Source: Rhabdophis nuchalis
Taxonomy: Eukaryota; Chordata; Lepidosauria; Squamata; Natricidae
Direction: 5' to 3'
Assembly (NCBI GenBank): GCA_039707465.1
Contig: CM077646.1
Span: forward strand, 75,044,715 to 75,108,714
DNA length: 64,000 nt
This document shows positions 1 to 8,861 of this stretch, one piece after another. Numbering within the stretch: position 1 is the first letter of the stretch; each line of letters opens with the position of its first letter. The position numbers and the translations under genes are program-made. The notes under the pieces were generated by a model. That model was not told where the DNA came from. It did not search any database and worked only from the letters and a program-made list of their open reading frames with translations.

Positions 1-700
1 GGAGTGGTAGGTGAGGCATGTGATGCGAGCATTTTGTGTCCCAGGTATTGAAAGGGAGGAGACTTTTGTACCTTATCTGGAGCGATGTGAAGTCCTCCTT
101 GTTGTAAAATGTGCCTGAGGTGTGGTAACGTCTTAAGGACAGTTCCTTCAGGGCCTGGTGTCGCAACCAAAATATCATCCATATAATGGTAGATTAAAAA
201 TGATGGGTATTGTTCTCTATAAGGATGCAAAACATGTGAAACATAATATTGACACATGGTGGGGCTGTTGAGCATGCCCTGTGGCAAAACTTTCCATTGG
301 TAGCGAGAAGTGGGTTGAGAATTATTTAGTTCAGGCACTGTAAAGGAAAAGATGTGTCTATCCTCGGGATGTAAAGGTATAGAAAAGAAACAGTCCTTCA
401 GATCAATAACCATCATGTCATAATGTTGAGGAATTAAATTTGGGTTTGGGAGGCCGCACTGTAGCGCCCCCATCGGGCGAATAATGGCATTGACCATACG
501 AAGGTCCTGTAATAAACGCCAAGAGCCTGATTTCTTTTTTATTACAAACACTGGGGTGTTATAAGGACTTAAAGAGGGCTCTAAGTGTCCTTTTTCTAAT
601 TGTTCATTTACTAACTCTTTTAATATCTCCAATTTCTCTAGAGTCAAAGGCCATTGATCAATCCAGACAGGGGTCTGAGATTGAAGTTCCAAACGCAAAA
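1..700 (-). pseudogene. pol: ERV pol fragment: reverse transcriptase palm/fingers
   Basis: A minus-strand frame appears open from about 700 to the window edge. It contains the N-terminal RT signature (VFVIKKKSGSWRLLQDLR), a DLKDCFFSIPL motif carrying the first catalytic Asp, the segment WKVLPQGM and the YMDD box at 185-174. These are the order and spacing of a class II retroviral RT. A TAG in the reading around 729 and a different frame for the protease motif upstream show that pro-pol is not continuous. The fragment has no start codon of its own and is cut by the window edge, so the thumb, RNase H and integrase cannot be assessed. Confidence 0.85.
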
Positions 701-859
701 CAAAAGATGCTGACATTGTTTCAAAACTAGCTTAGCCTGGATCTTGACTCCAAAGATTAGTATGCAAAGGCAAAACAACAGGTTTAATAAAAGCAGTAAC
801 AGAAAACGTAGCGGAGGTGACGGAGACCCAGTCGCTGCTAATTAAACCGAACCTTACAG

Positions 860-970
860 AGGGTGCGGGGTGAGTAGGGCAGGTGGAAGGCCGATGATGC
901 AGATGACAGACACGTCAGCACCCGTATCTAAAAGGCCAGAAAAAGAACGGCCGTTTAGTTAAATTTGGCA
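860..970 (-). pseudogene. pro: ERV protease remnant (DTGAD active site)
   Basis: Reverse-complement translation around 965-870 gives a hydrophobic run followed by LDTGADVSVI, the active-site loop of retroviral aspartic proteases; the catalytic Asp codon is at 928-926. The flap and C-terminal part are not recognisable. The frame differs from that of the RT downstream, so this is a decayed pro segment in its expected place just before RT. Confidence 0.7.
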
Positions 971-1959
971 GTGGGGCGAGCATGGTAAAAGCGAGGTCTA
1001 AAAAAGATTCTGAAGTTCGCATGAAAATAGAAACTAAAACTCCTCTGAAAGTAAAATCTAAATGTGAAAAAAATTATTACAGGCAAGGCATGAGGTAACG
1101 GTTAGGCAAAATATCAAAAAACTTGGAATCAACAGTCAAATTTTTTTTAAAAACAATTCAAATAGAAGGAACTTTTCAAAGGCAGATATCAAAAACAAAT
1201 GACAAATGACATAGAATGGGGTACTTTAAATCTGACTTAAAAAAGATGTGAGAAAAATCAGCTTCATTGTTATGGAAGCTAGGTAACTCTCATTAAATAT
1301 GTGAGAAATTTGTAAAATGCAGGCAAAATAACAGAAAATCATTCCTGCTTATAGCATAAAAATCAAAAATTGTCCAACAGAAAGATCAATATTGTTGGCA
1401 AGACTGAAAAATAAATATCATACAGTTCATTAAGATGGTGATATAATTGAATTGCATGAAAAAAGGTGAAAAGTAAAAAGTGAAATAGGATTATTTGTAG
1501 ATAAATGTGGATATGTTGTGAAACTCACTTAAAAATCACTTTCTTTCTGCTTCTGTCTGTTTTGTTTTTCTCTTTCCCTCTCTTTCTCACAATCTCACTT
1601 TCTCTCTCTCTCTACCACTTACGTTTTCTTTATTTCTTTTCCTTTCATTTCTTTCTCTTTTCTACTTCCTCTTTCCCTCTTTCACTTACGTTTACTTTCT
1701 TTCAGTCCCCTTTAAGATGTGTGTGTGTGTGTATGCCCTGTGCGATTTCACCCTTTCACCCCTCCCTTTCCCCCCCTCTCCTCTCTAGTCACTGTGTTCT
1801 TCAGAGAGATGCAGGCAAGAGGGGGGGGAGTGGGCAAAAGGAGAGATAGAGAAGCTCCAGTGAAAACCCATTAAGGGGGGCTTGCAGTTTTTCTGCTCAT
1901 TTTAAAAGTTTTTTGCAACATGAGCAAATAATTTTTGGGCGGAAGGACTCGAAAGATCT

Positions 1960-2040
1960 ATGCCATCTAGGGCTCCTCCCTTACCCCCACCTGGAGGAGG
2001 GCATTGCCAGTCCTCCCACAAGTAAGCAAATTCCGGTGAA
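1960..2040 (-). pseudogene. Possible gag nucleocapsid zinc-knuckle remnant
   Basis: The minus-strand frame reads TCGRTGNALLQV. This has CCHC-like spacing (X2-C-X4-N-X4-V) in which the first Cys, the His and the last Cys have been replaced. It lies where nucleocapsid should be in an ERV running from gag at 3808 to protease at 928. The match is weak and may be chance. Confidence 0.2.
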
Positions 2041-3115
2041 AAATGAAAAAGAAGGAGGAAGTAATTTTTTTGCAACACGACCACCAGAAAAGATTTGGTG
2101 TCCATTTTGCAGACCAAAGGTTTAGTCTGACCACACCCTTACAATAAAAAGTTTCACATTTATTCCAACAGACATACACCATTCAAGGCAATTCTTTCTG
2201 ACTCTCGCGCAAAACACAGATTAGACACATTCATACAAGGCCTTTTCACATATACAAACATAAAACAATAGACTCCACTGTTCCCAAAAGAAAAAAAAAA
2301 TTCTCTATACACCTAATGTGGCATTCAAATCTGGATGAATCTGCTGGCGTCCAGCCAAGTTCTATGTCACTGGTGCAAAATTTACCAGGAGCGCTCTTTG
2401 ACATAGTCTATTGGCCCACGTCAGTTTTTCCAGCCCACTATGTTGAAAGCCTGCCAAACCACAAAGGGGTTCAGCTGTATCATATTAGGTAAAAATTCAT
2501 TGAAACCCATAGAAAACGTTCAAGTCACAATAAGCCAAATTAGAGACTAAAATAGAGGCTTGAATGAACAAAGAGGGTACACTTTATACTTTGATCAAAG
2601 TTAAAGTTCTGAGAAAGGATTCACATGTGCAAAGGATATGAGAAGAAAATTCTTCAAAATTCAAAGGGATAACATTTGTAAACTTCAAATCAAACCTTAA
2701 ATCATATAAACTAACATGATAAAACTTAGATCATATATCCTAACTTAATTTGCATCCGTTCTCTTTTCCTTAAGGAAAAAGAGGTGATAAAGAAAATTAT
2801 CTAAATACTAAACAGAACATTTCTAGCATACTTTCACGTAACAGATAGCAAGTTTTCTACTTAAATGTAACAGATATCTAAAATAACAAGTCTTTACTTC
2901 AGTACTTGTATCCTACCCTTTAAAATCCTAAAAAGCGAGATTGCAAACTAGCAACATTGTAAGCTTATCTTTTATGTGCATTTAAACAAGGACACAAGCT
3001 AGAGAGAAAAAATTAAAACAATCTTACAGTATAGTTTTCCTAAGCAATAAATATTTTTACATACCTGAAAACCAATTTAGGTGTCCAATTAAAACATTAA
3101 GGTCCAATTAAAACA

Positions 3116-3808
3116 TCATCCATGCCATGATTTATAACGCTTGCGAAAAGGATTCAAATATGCAAGAAAAACAAAAAGTAACACGGACTCCCCCAGATAG
3201 CTGGACAAGGAGTTCTGGTTTGCTCCGATCTCTGCCGTGGAATCAGCAAATTCCTTTGACAAAACTAGACACATTTTTGCTGGCTTTTTGAAATCCATGT
3301 GCTTTGATAGAGGCAAACTTAAGATATGTCTCCTCTCTCCGGAGGGTCCGGAGAAGGGGGAGGAAAAGGAAAAGCTTTCGGAGGGACCCAGGTTAAGGGA
3401 AGAACAGGGACAAGGGCACACAATACTACTTGTTCTCTCTGGAGAATCAGGAGGAACAGGGTTAAAGGAAGAGGGAGGGGGAAGGGGTGCCGTTGAGCTC
3501 TCTGCTGTTGGATTCTCTGACAAAAATGGATACAGTTTTAATGTTTGAGAGTCAAGCTGTAGATGAATTGTTCTAGGAACAGCGTGGAAGTATTCTTCCA
3601 ATTTAGTCCACACTGAAATTTTTAACATGCCTTTTTCCGGATAAGCCAGGCACCGTTGCCAAATATTAGTCAAAAGGGGGATTTGCTTGCTTTTTAAACG
3701 AGGGAGAGATTTTCCTTCGTTTGGGGCAATTTTTACATAAAATTCGGTTAATTCCCTCATTTCCTTAAGGACCTCCTTTTGCTGAGAGAATTTTCTGTCC
3801 ATACCCAC
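3116..3808 (-). pseudogene. gag: ERV gag N-terminal fragment (matrix-like), 230 codons
   Basis: An open frame starts with Met-Gly, consistent with N-myristoylated retroviral matrix, 127 bp after the primer-binding site. The first ~100 residues are charged and helical in character. They include LLTNIWQRCLAYPEKGMLKI and a Trp-containing stretch as in class II matrix domains. A Pro/Ser-rich linker (roughly residues 100-155) follows, as expected after matrix. The ORF ends at 230 codons, far short of a whole gag (500-600), and no capsid major homology region was found in frame downstream. I infer gag from position and composition as well as sequence. Confidence 0.65.
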
Positions 3809-3934
3809 CTAAATGGTCCTGCTGTCTCGGTGCAGACAGGCCGACGTGCGCAGCTCCCCTCGAGCTGGTGAGTAGGGACAGTCCGATACGCGTACCAGAG
3901 TCGAGGCCTCGAGTTCGGGCCGGGACTGGCTGAT

Positions 3935-3954
3935 ATCCACGTCGTGGGTCACCA
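3935..3954 (-). promoter_or_regulatory. Primer-binding site, tRNA-Trp type
   Basis: On the minus strand, TGGTGACCCACGACGTGGAT starts two bases after the CA end of the LTR, the usual spacing for a retroviral PBS. From knowledge of the family, avian alpharetroviruses use a tRNA-Trp PBS that begins TGGTGACCCCGACGTG; this one differs by a C-to-A change and one extra G. Confidence 0.75.
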
Positions 3955-3956
3955 AT

Positions 3957-4453
3957 TGTTGTGTTGCGCCCCCTATTGAGGGAACGCGGTACTACAGAAG
4001 GCGGGCAGCTCGACTCCGGTGAAAGAGAAAATGAATACCAAAACGTGGAGGGGTTTTCTCAAGATGAGCGCGCCGACTAGCTCGGTGTGGGCTCTTTTAT
4101 TGGCACAAAAGTGAAACTTACATTCTAGTATAGTTTGATTGGTTCATACAGTTGCTTAGCAGAATATAGTCGCTTGGTGAAACACATTCAATAGCCTGGG
4201 AAAATAGCCTGGGAAAATACATTCAGCTATCTAGCAAAATACATTTAGTTACATTTTGTGTATTGCTTGGTGCATTAGATACGTGCTCTTAGGAATTGGG
4301 TGATGGTACACAATAGCCTTTGTTAGCCTTTGTCAGGCGAGATGACGTGTGCTTCCTAGGTTCAGGGTTCATTCAGTGGCCTAACAATGGTTTAAAGCCT
4401 ATACTAATTTAAAACCTACTGAACTGCCAAAACCTGGAATGATAATCGCAACA
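3957..4453 (-). repeat. 5' LTR of the endogenous retrovirus (497 bp)
   Basis: On the minus strand the segment begins TGTTGCG and ends AACA, with matching inverted ends, and is followed by two bases and the PBS. A polyadenylation signal AATAAA lies at 4101-4096, placing R/U5 at the low-coordinate end. No partner LTR is inside the window, so LTR divergence and the target duplication cannot be measured. Confidence 0.8.
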
Positions 4454-4614
4454 CAGGTGCCATAAGTGGGGAGAGCGTAGGGGGGGGGGTCATGAACAGG
4501 CATGCCGCACGCATAATGCAATGCGTGAAGACACCCAGTGCACATGCGCGCACTACAGGCACGACCGTCCCCCCATATTTTGCATGCTTTTTTCGCCCTC
4601 CCCAGGCTCCAGAG

Positions 4615-4798
4615 CAGTGGTGGGTTTCAAATTTTGTAGAACCTACTCTGTAGGTGTGGCCTATTTTGTGGGCATGGCTTGGCAGTCATGTGACAGGGTG
4701 GGAGTGGCCACCTTTTAAAATGTGGTGAAACTCATTTAACAATGCTCTTGCTTAGCAACCAAAATGTTGGACTCAATTGTGATGATAAATTCTTTCAT

Positions 4799-4857
<59 letters not shown>

Positions 4858-5018
4858 CTTTCCTTCCTTCCTTCCTTCCTTTCCTTCCCGTTGGGTTACT
4901 GGCAGCGGCGGGCCAGATTTACTTCCAGGTACGCCGGTGGAACCCCCTCTCACCGGTTCTCTAAATTTCACCAACCGGCTCTCGCGAGTAGGTGCGAGCC
5001 TGCAGAAACCCACCACTG
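4615..5018. mobile_element. hAT MITE, 404 bp, 14-bp TIRs, 8-bp TSD
   Basis: It starts CAGTGGTGGGTTTC and ends with the exact reverse complement. The flanking 8-bp duplication CTCCAGAG occupies 4607-4614 and 5019-5026. It carries a (CTTT)n tract. The same family occurs at 12717-13077. It is nested in another hAT MITE, so it is the younger of the two. Confidence 0.92.
4791..4889 (+). repeat. (CTTT)n/(CCTT)n microsatellite inside a MITE
   Basis: About 15 CTTT units are followed by CCTT/CCTTT units. The related MITE at 12717 has a shorter, more mixed tract at the same place, so the tract has expanded within the element. Confidence 0.9.
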
Positions 5019-5741
5019 CTCCAGAGGCTTTATAGGAGCCTGGGGAGAGCGAAAACAGCCCCCCCCCAACCCCCCTGAAGCCTCTGAAGCTCCAGAGGCT
5101 TCAGGGACCTTCAGGAGGTTTCCCTGAAGCCTCCAGAGGGCAAAAAAAAGACCCTACGAGCAAACAGGAAGTGACTTCCGGTTTGCTCAGAGGTTCGTTT
5201 TGAGCGCTTTAGAGGCTTCAGGGAAGCCTCCTGAAGGTCCCTGAAGCCTCCAAAGCAGTCAAAACGACCTTCTGAGCAAACTTTATAGGAGCTTGGGGAG
5301 GGCAAAAAGAGTCCGTTCCTGAACTTCCGGTTTGTCCATAGGACCACTTTTTTGTGCTTTGGAGGCTTCAGGGAAGCTCATGAAGCCTCCGGAGGGCTCT
5401 TTTCACCCTCCCCAGGCTCCTATATAGCCTCTGAAGCCTGGGGAGGGCGAAAAATGGCTTTAAAAAAGGGTGAACTCAGCTGGCAGAGCAGCGCCTCACG
5501 TGCCCTGACAAATGGCTCCGCGTGCCATAGGTTCACCATTCTGGTCGTAGGCAGTCTATACACTTGGGAGTGGACATCAGCAACTGTCCTAGCATGCTGT
5601 GTTGTGACCTCAGCACCTCTAAAGTAATCTGAAACTTGGTACTTTTATTTTAACTTTTAGTTTAGTTTAGGGTTTTTGCTTTGATTTTTATCAAAACTTT
5701 GATCAACAACCTGTATATGAATGGCTATGGGGAAGTAAATA

Positions 5742-6471
5742 CAGTGGTACCTCGGTTCACGAACGCCTCTGTTCACGACCAATTCGGTTTACGAACAGAA
5801 AAGTTCCTCAAAATGTGCTCCGGTTCACGAACTCCGCTTCTGTTCACGAACTCCGTCTCGGTTCACGAACAGAAAAGTTCATAAAAATATGGTCTGGTTC
5901 ACGAACTCCGCTTCTGTTCACGAACTCCGCCTCGGTTCACGAACTCCACCTCAGTTCACAACCAATTTCGTTCGCGACCAGAGTCAGTTCAAGAATTAAA
6001 ACCAAAAGAAAGATCAGAACGGATTAATTGGATTTACATTAAACCCTATGGGAAACTGTGCCTCGGTTCACAACCAATTTGGTTCGCGACCAGAGTCAGT
6101 TCAAGAATTAAAACCAAAAGAAAGATCAGAACGGATTAATTGGATTTACATTAAACCCTATGGGAAACTGTGCCTCGGTTCACAACCAATTTGGTTCGCG
6201 ACCAGAGTCAGTTCAAGAATTAAAACCAAAAGAAAGATCAGAACGGATTAATTGGATTTACATTAAACCCTATGGGAAACTGTGCCTCTGTTCACGACCA
6301 ATTCGGTTCGCGAACAGAGTCAGTTCAAGAATTACGACCAAAAAACAAGGTCAGAACGGATTAACCGGATTTACATTAAACCCTATGGGAAATTGTGCCT
6401 CGGTTCACGACCAATTCGGTTCGCGACCAGAGTCATTTCACGAATTAAGTTCATGAACCGAGGTACCACTG
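5742..6471. mobile_element. Tc1/mariner-type (Tigger/pogo-like) MITE, 730 bp, TA-flanked
   Basis: Terminal inverted repeats begin CAGTGGTACCTCGGTTCACG at the left and are mirrored at the right as CATGAACCGAGGTACCACTG. TA dinucleotides flank both ends (5740-5741 and 6472-6473). The interior consists of short repeats of GTTCACGAACTCCG and then a 112-bp tandem repeat. No transposase ORF; the small ORFs here are repeat translations. Confidence 0.85.
5949..6400. repeat. 112-bp tandem repeat, about four units, inside the TA-flanked MITE
   Basis: Units start at 5949, 6061, 6173, 6285 and (partial) 6398, each beginning with CCTC(G/T)GTTCAC. The units at 6061 and 6173 are almost identical. Each unit begins with a degenerate copy of the terminal repeat, so the array may have grown from the MITE end. 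Confidence 0.85.
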
Positions 6472-6850
6472 TAATGGACAAACCATTGGGCTAAATCAAG
6501 TTATTTATTCTGGCACTGTATCAAAGTTTAGTTCAGTTTAGTGTCATTGCACCTTGTATAACAAAATTAAACGCCATCTTCCATGTGCATTATAACTATA
6601 AAAATAAAGCACAAACCCTTCAAATTCAATACAACTGAATTGAAAATTTGGGGTCAGTATTGATGGAAAACTGTTAAAAACCTAACCTCTTGAACCTTAC
6701 TTAAATTCTTGTCTCTTGCTGGCTAAGAAGCAGTTAGGAAAAGTAGCGGTAAATTCCACGTTATTCTTTGAAGCTATTGAGAGAAGAAAATACAGAAGTA
6801 AAGAATATCTTGAGGTCTAAAATCTAAAACTGGCTCCTTATTCATTCAAA

Positions 6851-6861
6851 AGTACATTATT
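6851..6861. repeat. Left target-site duplication of the HAL1-like element
   Basis: AGTACATTATT, identical to 8851-8861. Including adjacent A residues the match is 14 bp (AAAAGTACATTATT). Confidence 0.92.
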
Positions 6862-8850
6862 GGCTTCCGGTTCCGGCTCCGGCGGCGATGGGCGAACTTA
6901 GGGTTCGCTCGCCGCTTTGTTCCTTTTCCTGCCCCCCCACGGGGGCGAGAAGCCCCTTGTTTGGGGCTTCTCCCGTAAAGCCGGCTCGACAGGGAAGCCC
7001 CCCCCCACGGCAGTGGGGAGAGCGACCCTGCTCCTCGGCTTAGGCGGAAGAGGACATGCTGCGGGGGGTCTTCCCTTCGCCAAAGGTTGGCGGCACCATT
7101 TAATACCATGAAGAGAGATGATCGGAAGAGTCGGGAGGCTTTTCGGGACCTCAGCTGCGAGCGGAGAGTGAGCGTTTAAAACTTTCTTTCTTGTACTGTC
7201 AGCCGGGCTGAAAGGGACTGGAGGGGGGTGTTTGTTTCCAAAAACCCCCCCTTGGACTAAAAGCGGCACTCGGAAATGCCTCGTTGAGAGGAATCGGAAA
7301 CTTTTAATCCGGATGGTCTTTAACAAGGGAAAGTACTTTGCGGCTTGTTGCAATTATGTTTCTAGGTCTGGCTGAAACAGTTTCTTTTTTGCTTTTTAAC
7401 CGCTTTCTCCCTCGGGCTCTGAGTTTGGGCGGAAAATGGCTTCTCTTTGTCCCCGACTGACTATGACCTATGGAAAATTACCAGTGTCTCTTTGTGATTT
7501 GGACTTCCTCTAATTATTGATGAAGAATTTTCTTTTTTTGGATTTGTGTTTTCCTTTCTGGATTGCCTTCGTTATTATACCTATGGAGTTGGAAAAGTGT
7601 TTCTCTACTGGTTTCTGAATTTTGCAGCTATACAACTTTAAGAACTTTGGACTCCTGATCTGCCTCACCAGCCCCACCCTAAAAACGCCATTTTACTGGC
7701 ACGGATTTTAACAGCTAAACATGGCACAAGAAGAAACGCTGGCACGCCTTGAACAAAGAATGACTGCCCTTGAATCTGTTATACAAAATTTGGTATTAGA
7801 AATTAAGGCCCAGAGGGCAGAAAATGTCAACTTTAAAAAGGAATTATTGGACACTCGAAAACAAGTGCTTGAGAATACACAGAAGAATGAAGAATTGAAA
7901 GGGGGGCTGGAGGGGGCTAAGGGAGAGATTAAAAATGTTTCTAATGAGGTTGTGGAAATAAATGGGCATGTGACTAGGATAGATATGGAAAGGATGACAT
8001 ACTTTTTGAGATTTCAGAATGTTTCTGAGATGGATGGTGAATGTCTCCCTGATCTTATGAGTACAATTATTGCAGACTATTTACATAAACCTAAAGATGA
8101 GATCAGAGGGGACATTGACCTAGTCTACAGAATAAATTCTGCATATGCCAGGATGAATGAAGTACCCAGAGAGATACATGTAAAATTTGTTAGAAGGTCA
8201 ACCAGAGAGGAAATCTTGAAGGCGCAAAGAGGGAGTCCTATGATTTACCAACAAAAGGAGGTTACCATCTTGAAGCAGATTCCAAGAAAGATTAGAGAAG
8301 CTAGAAGGAAATTTTCCTTCTTGTCTAAAACATTGTTTGATCATGGGATCTGGTTCAAGTGGGTGATACCCGAAGGGATGCTGGTGTTCTGGGAAGGAGG
8401 TAGAGTAAAGATTAAAACAGTTGCTGAGGCGGAAGCCTTTCTTAAAAAACATTCCTCTGTCCTGGGAGAAGATCCAGGGGGGGCAGGGGGAGCCATGGCC
8501 CCGTCCGCTGGGGGCCCGGGGGAGAAGGGGGAAGATACAATTGCCAAGAGACTTAGATCTAAAAAATAACTTTGCCCTTGTTTTTTTTTTTGAGTAATAT
8601 TGTATGATATTTGTAATCTGGATTTTTGTAATTGACTGACAGTATATAACTGAAAAATTTAGGAATATGTACTTGCTCCCAGCTTGTAGTGTTATGTGAA
8701 ATGTTTATTTTCTTTCTTTTTAATAATGTAACTTGAGGTACCGGAGGAGCCGACGACTTTGACGTGACTACTCTCAAAATTTCTATGTAACCCTTACCCT
8801 ACCCCACAAAAAATGTAAACTCAATAAAACTTTTTCAATATAAAAAAAAA
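6862..8850 (+). mobile_element. ORF1-only L1-type retrotransposon (HAL1-like), complete, 1.99 kb
   Basis: The element has a CpG-rich 5' region (6862-~7150), a longer 5' UTR, one intact ORF encoding an L1 ORF1 protein (7721-8569), a ~270-bp 3' UTR ending in AATAAAACTTTTTCAATATA and an A tail. Perfect 11-14-bp target duplications flank it. There is no ORF2, and the sequence between the ORF1 stop and the A tail is too short to hold even a remnant of one. Its 3' end closely resembles the end of the L1 at 54730-56567 (AATAAAACTTTTGCAATA). This is the half-L1 layout known in mammals, probably mobilised in trans by an L1. The intact ORF and exact TSD suggest a recent insertion. Confidence 0.88.
7721..8569 (+). 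CDS. L1 ORF1-type RNA-binding protein, 282 aa, intact
   Basis: The product belongs to the L1 ORF1p family (Transposase_22), a trimeric RNA-binding chaperone that packages L1 RNA. Residues ~1-85 form a heptad-rich coiled coil (MAQEETLARLEQRMTALES onward). Residues ~88-185 fit the RRM domain (MTYFLRFQNV start, then REIHVKFVRRSTREEILKA). Residues ~185-250 fit the C-terminal domain (KQIPRKIREARRKFSFLSK, then FKWVIPEGMLVFWEGGRVKI). A Gly/Pro-rich tail with a basic end (AKRLRSKK) follows. Mammalian ORF1p is ~340 aa, so this is a shorter form. The ATG follows the 5' UTR with no upstream in-frame domain lost. It is the only ORF of its element. Expression is not shown by sequence. Confidence 0.9.
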   Translation: MAQEETLARLEQRMTALESVIQNLVLEIKAQRAENVNFKKELLDTRKQVLENTQKNEELKGGLEGAKGEIKNVSNEVVEINGHVTRIDMERMTYFLRFQNVSEMDGECLPDLMSTIIADYLHKPKDEIRGDIDLVYRINSAYARMNEVPREIHVKFVRRSTREEILKAQRGSPMIYQQKEVTILKQIPRKIREARRKFSFLSKTLFDHGIWFKWVIPEGMLVFWEGGRVKIKTVAEAEAFLKKHSSVLGEDPGGAGGAMAPSAGGPGEKGEDTIAKRLRSKK

Positions 8851-8861
8851 AGTACATTATT
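8851..8861. repeat. Right target-site duplication of the HAL1-like element
   Basis: Exact copy of 6851-6861 directly after the A tail. Confidence 0.92.

Larger units (their letters stand above)
1..4453 (-). mobile_element. Endogenous retrovirus, class II (beta/alpha-like), 5' portion, decayed
   Basis: Reading on the minus strand, the order is LTR (4453-3957), tRNA-Trp-type primer-binding site, gag N-terminus (from 3808), protease motif DTGAD (928-914) and reverse transcriptase with YMDD (185-174), running off the left edge of the window. The rest of pol, env and the 3' LTR would lie before position 1. The ~2.9 kb between gag start and protease is normal for a complete gag plus pro region, but gag is open for only 230 codons and the middle is broken, so the copy is non-functional. 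The RT resembles betaretrovirus/ERV2 and alpharetrovirus enzymes. The upper LTR edge abuts a hAT MITE that lacks its left terminus, so the provirus probably inserted into that MITE. Confidence 0.85.
4455..5543. mobile_element. hAT-type MITE (GATGGCGAACC family), left end missing, hosting another MITE
   Basis: The interior matches the complete copy at 35067-35588: the GC-rich block with the short motif CATAATGC, repeated CCTCCAGAGGCTTCAGG-like segments, and the right terminus GGTTCACCATTCTG ending at 5543. The left terminal repeat is absent because the ERV LTR abuts it at 4453/4455. A second hAT MITE (4615-5018) sits inside. No coding capacity. Confidence 0.7.

Noticed and set aside
1505..1849. 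114-codon Ser/Phe/Leu-rich ORF
   Set aside because: Pyrimidine-rich low-complexity stretch within the decayed ERV.
4742..5127. ORFs rich in FLSFFLS or KKERKKE
   Set aside because: Translations of the (CTTT)n tract in a MITE.
5949..6400. Regularly spaced repeats resembling a CRISPR array
   Set aside because: 112-bp contiguous units without spacers, inside a TA-flanked MITE in a vertebrate genome.
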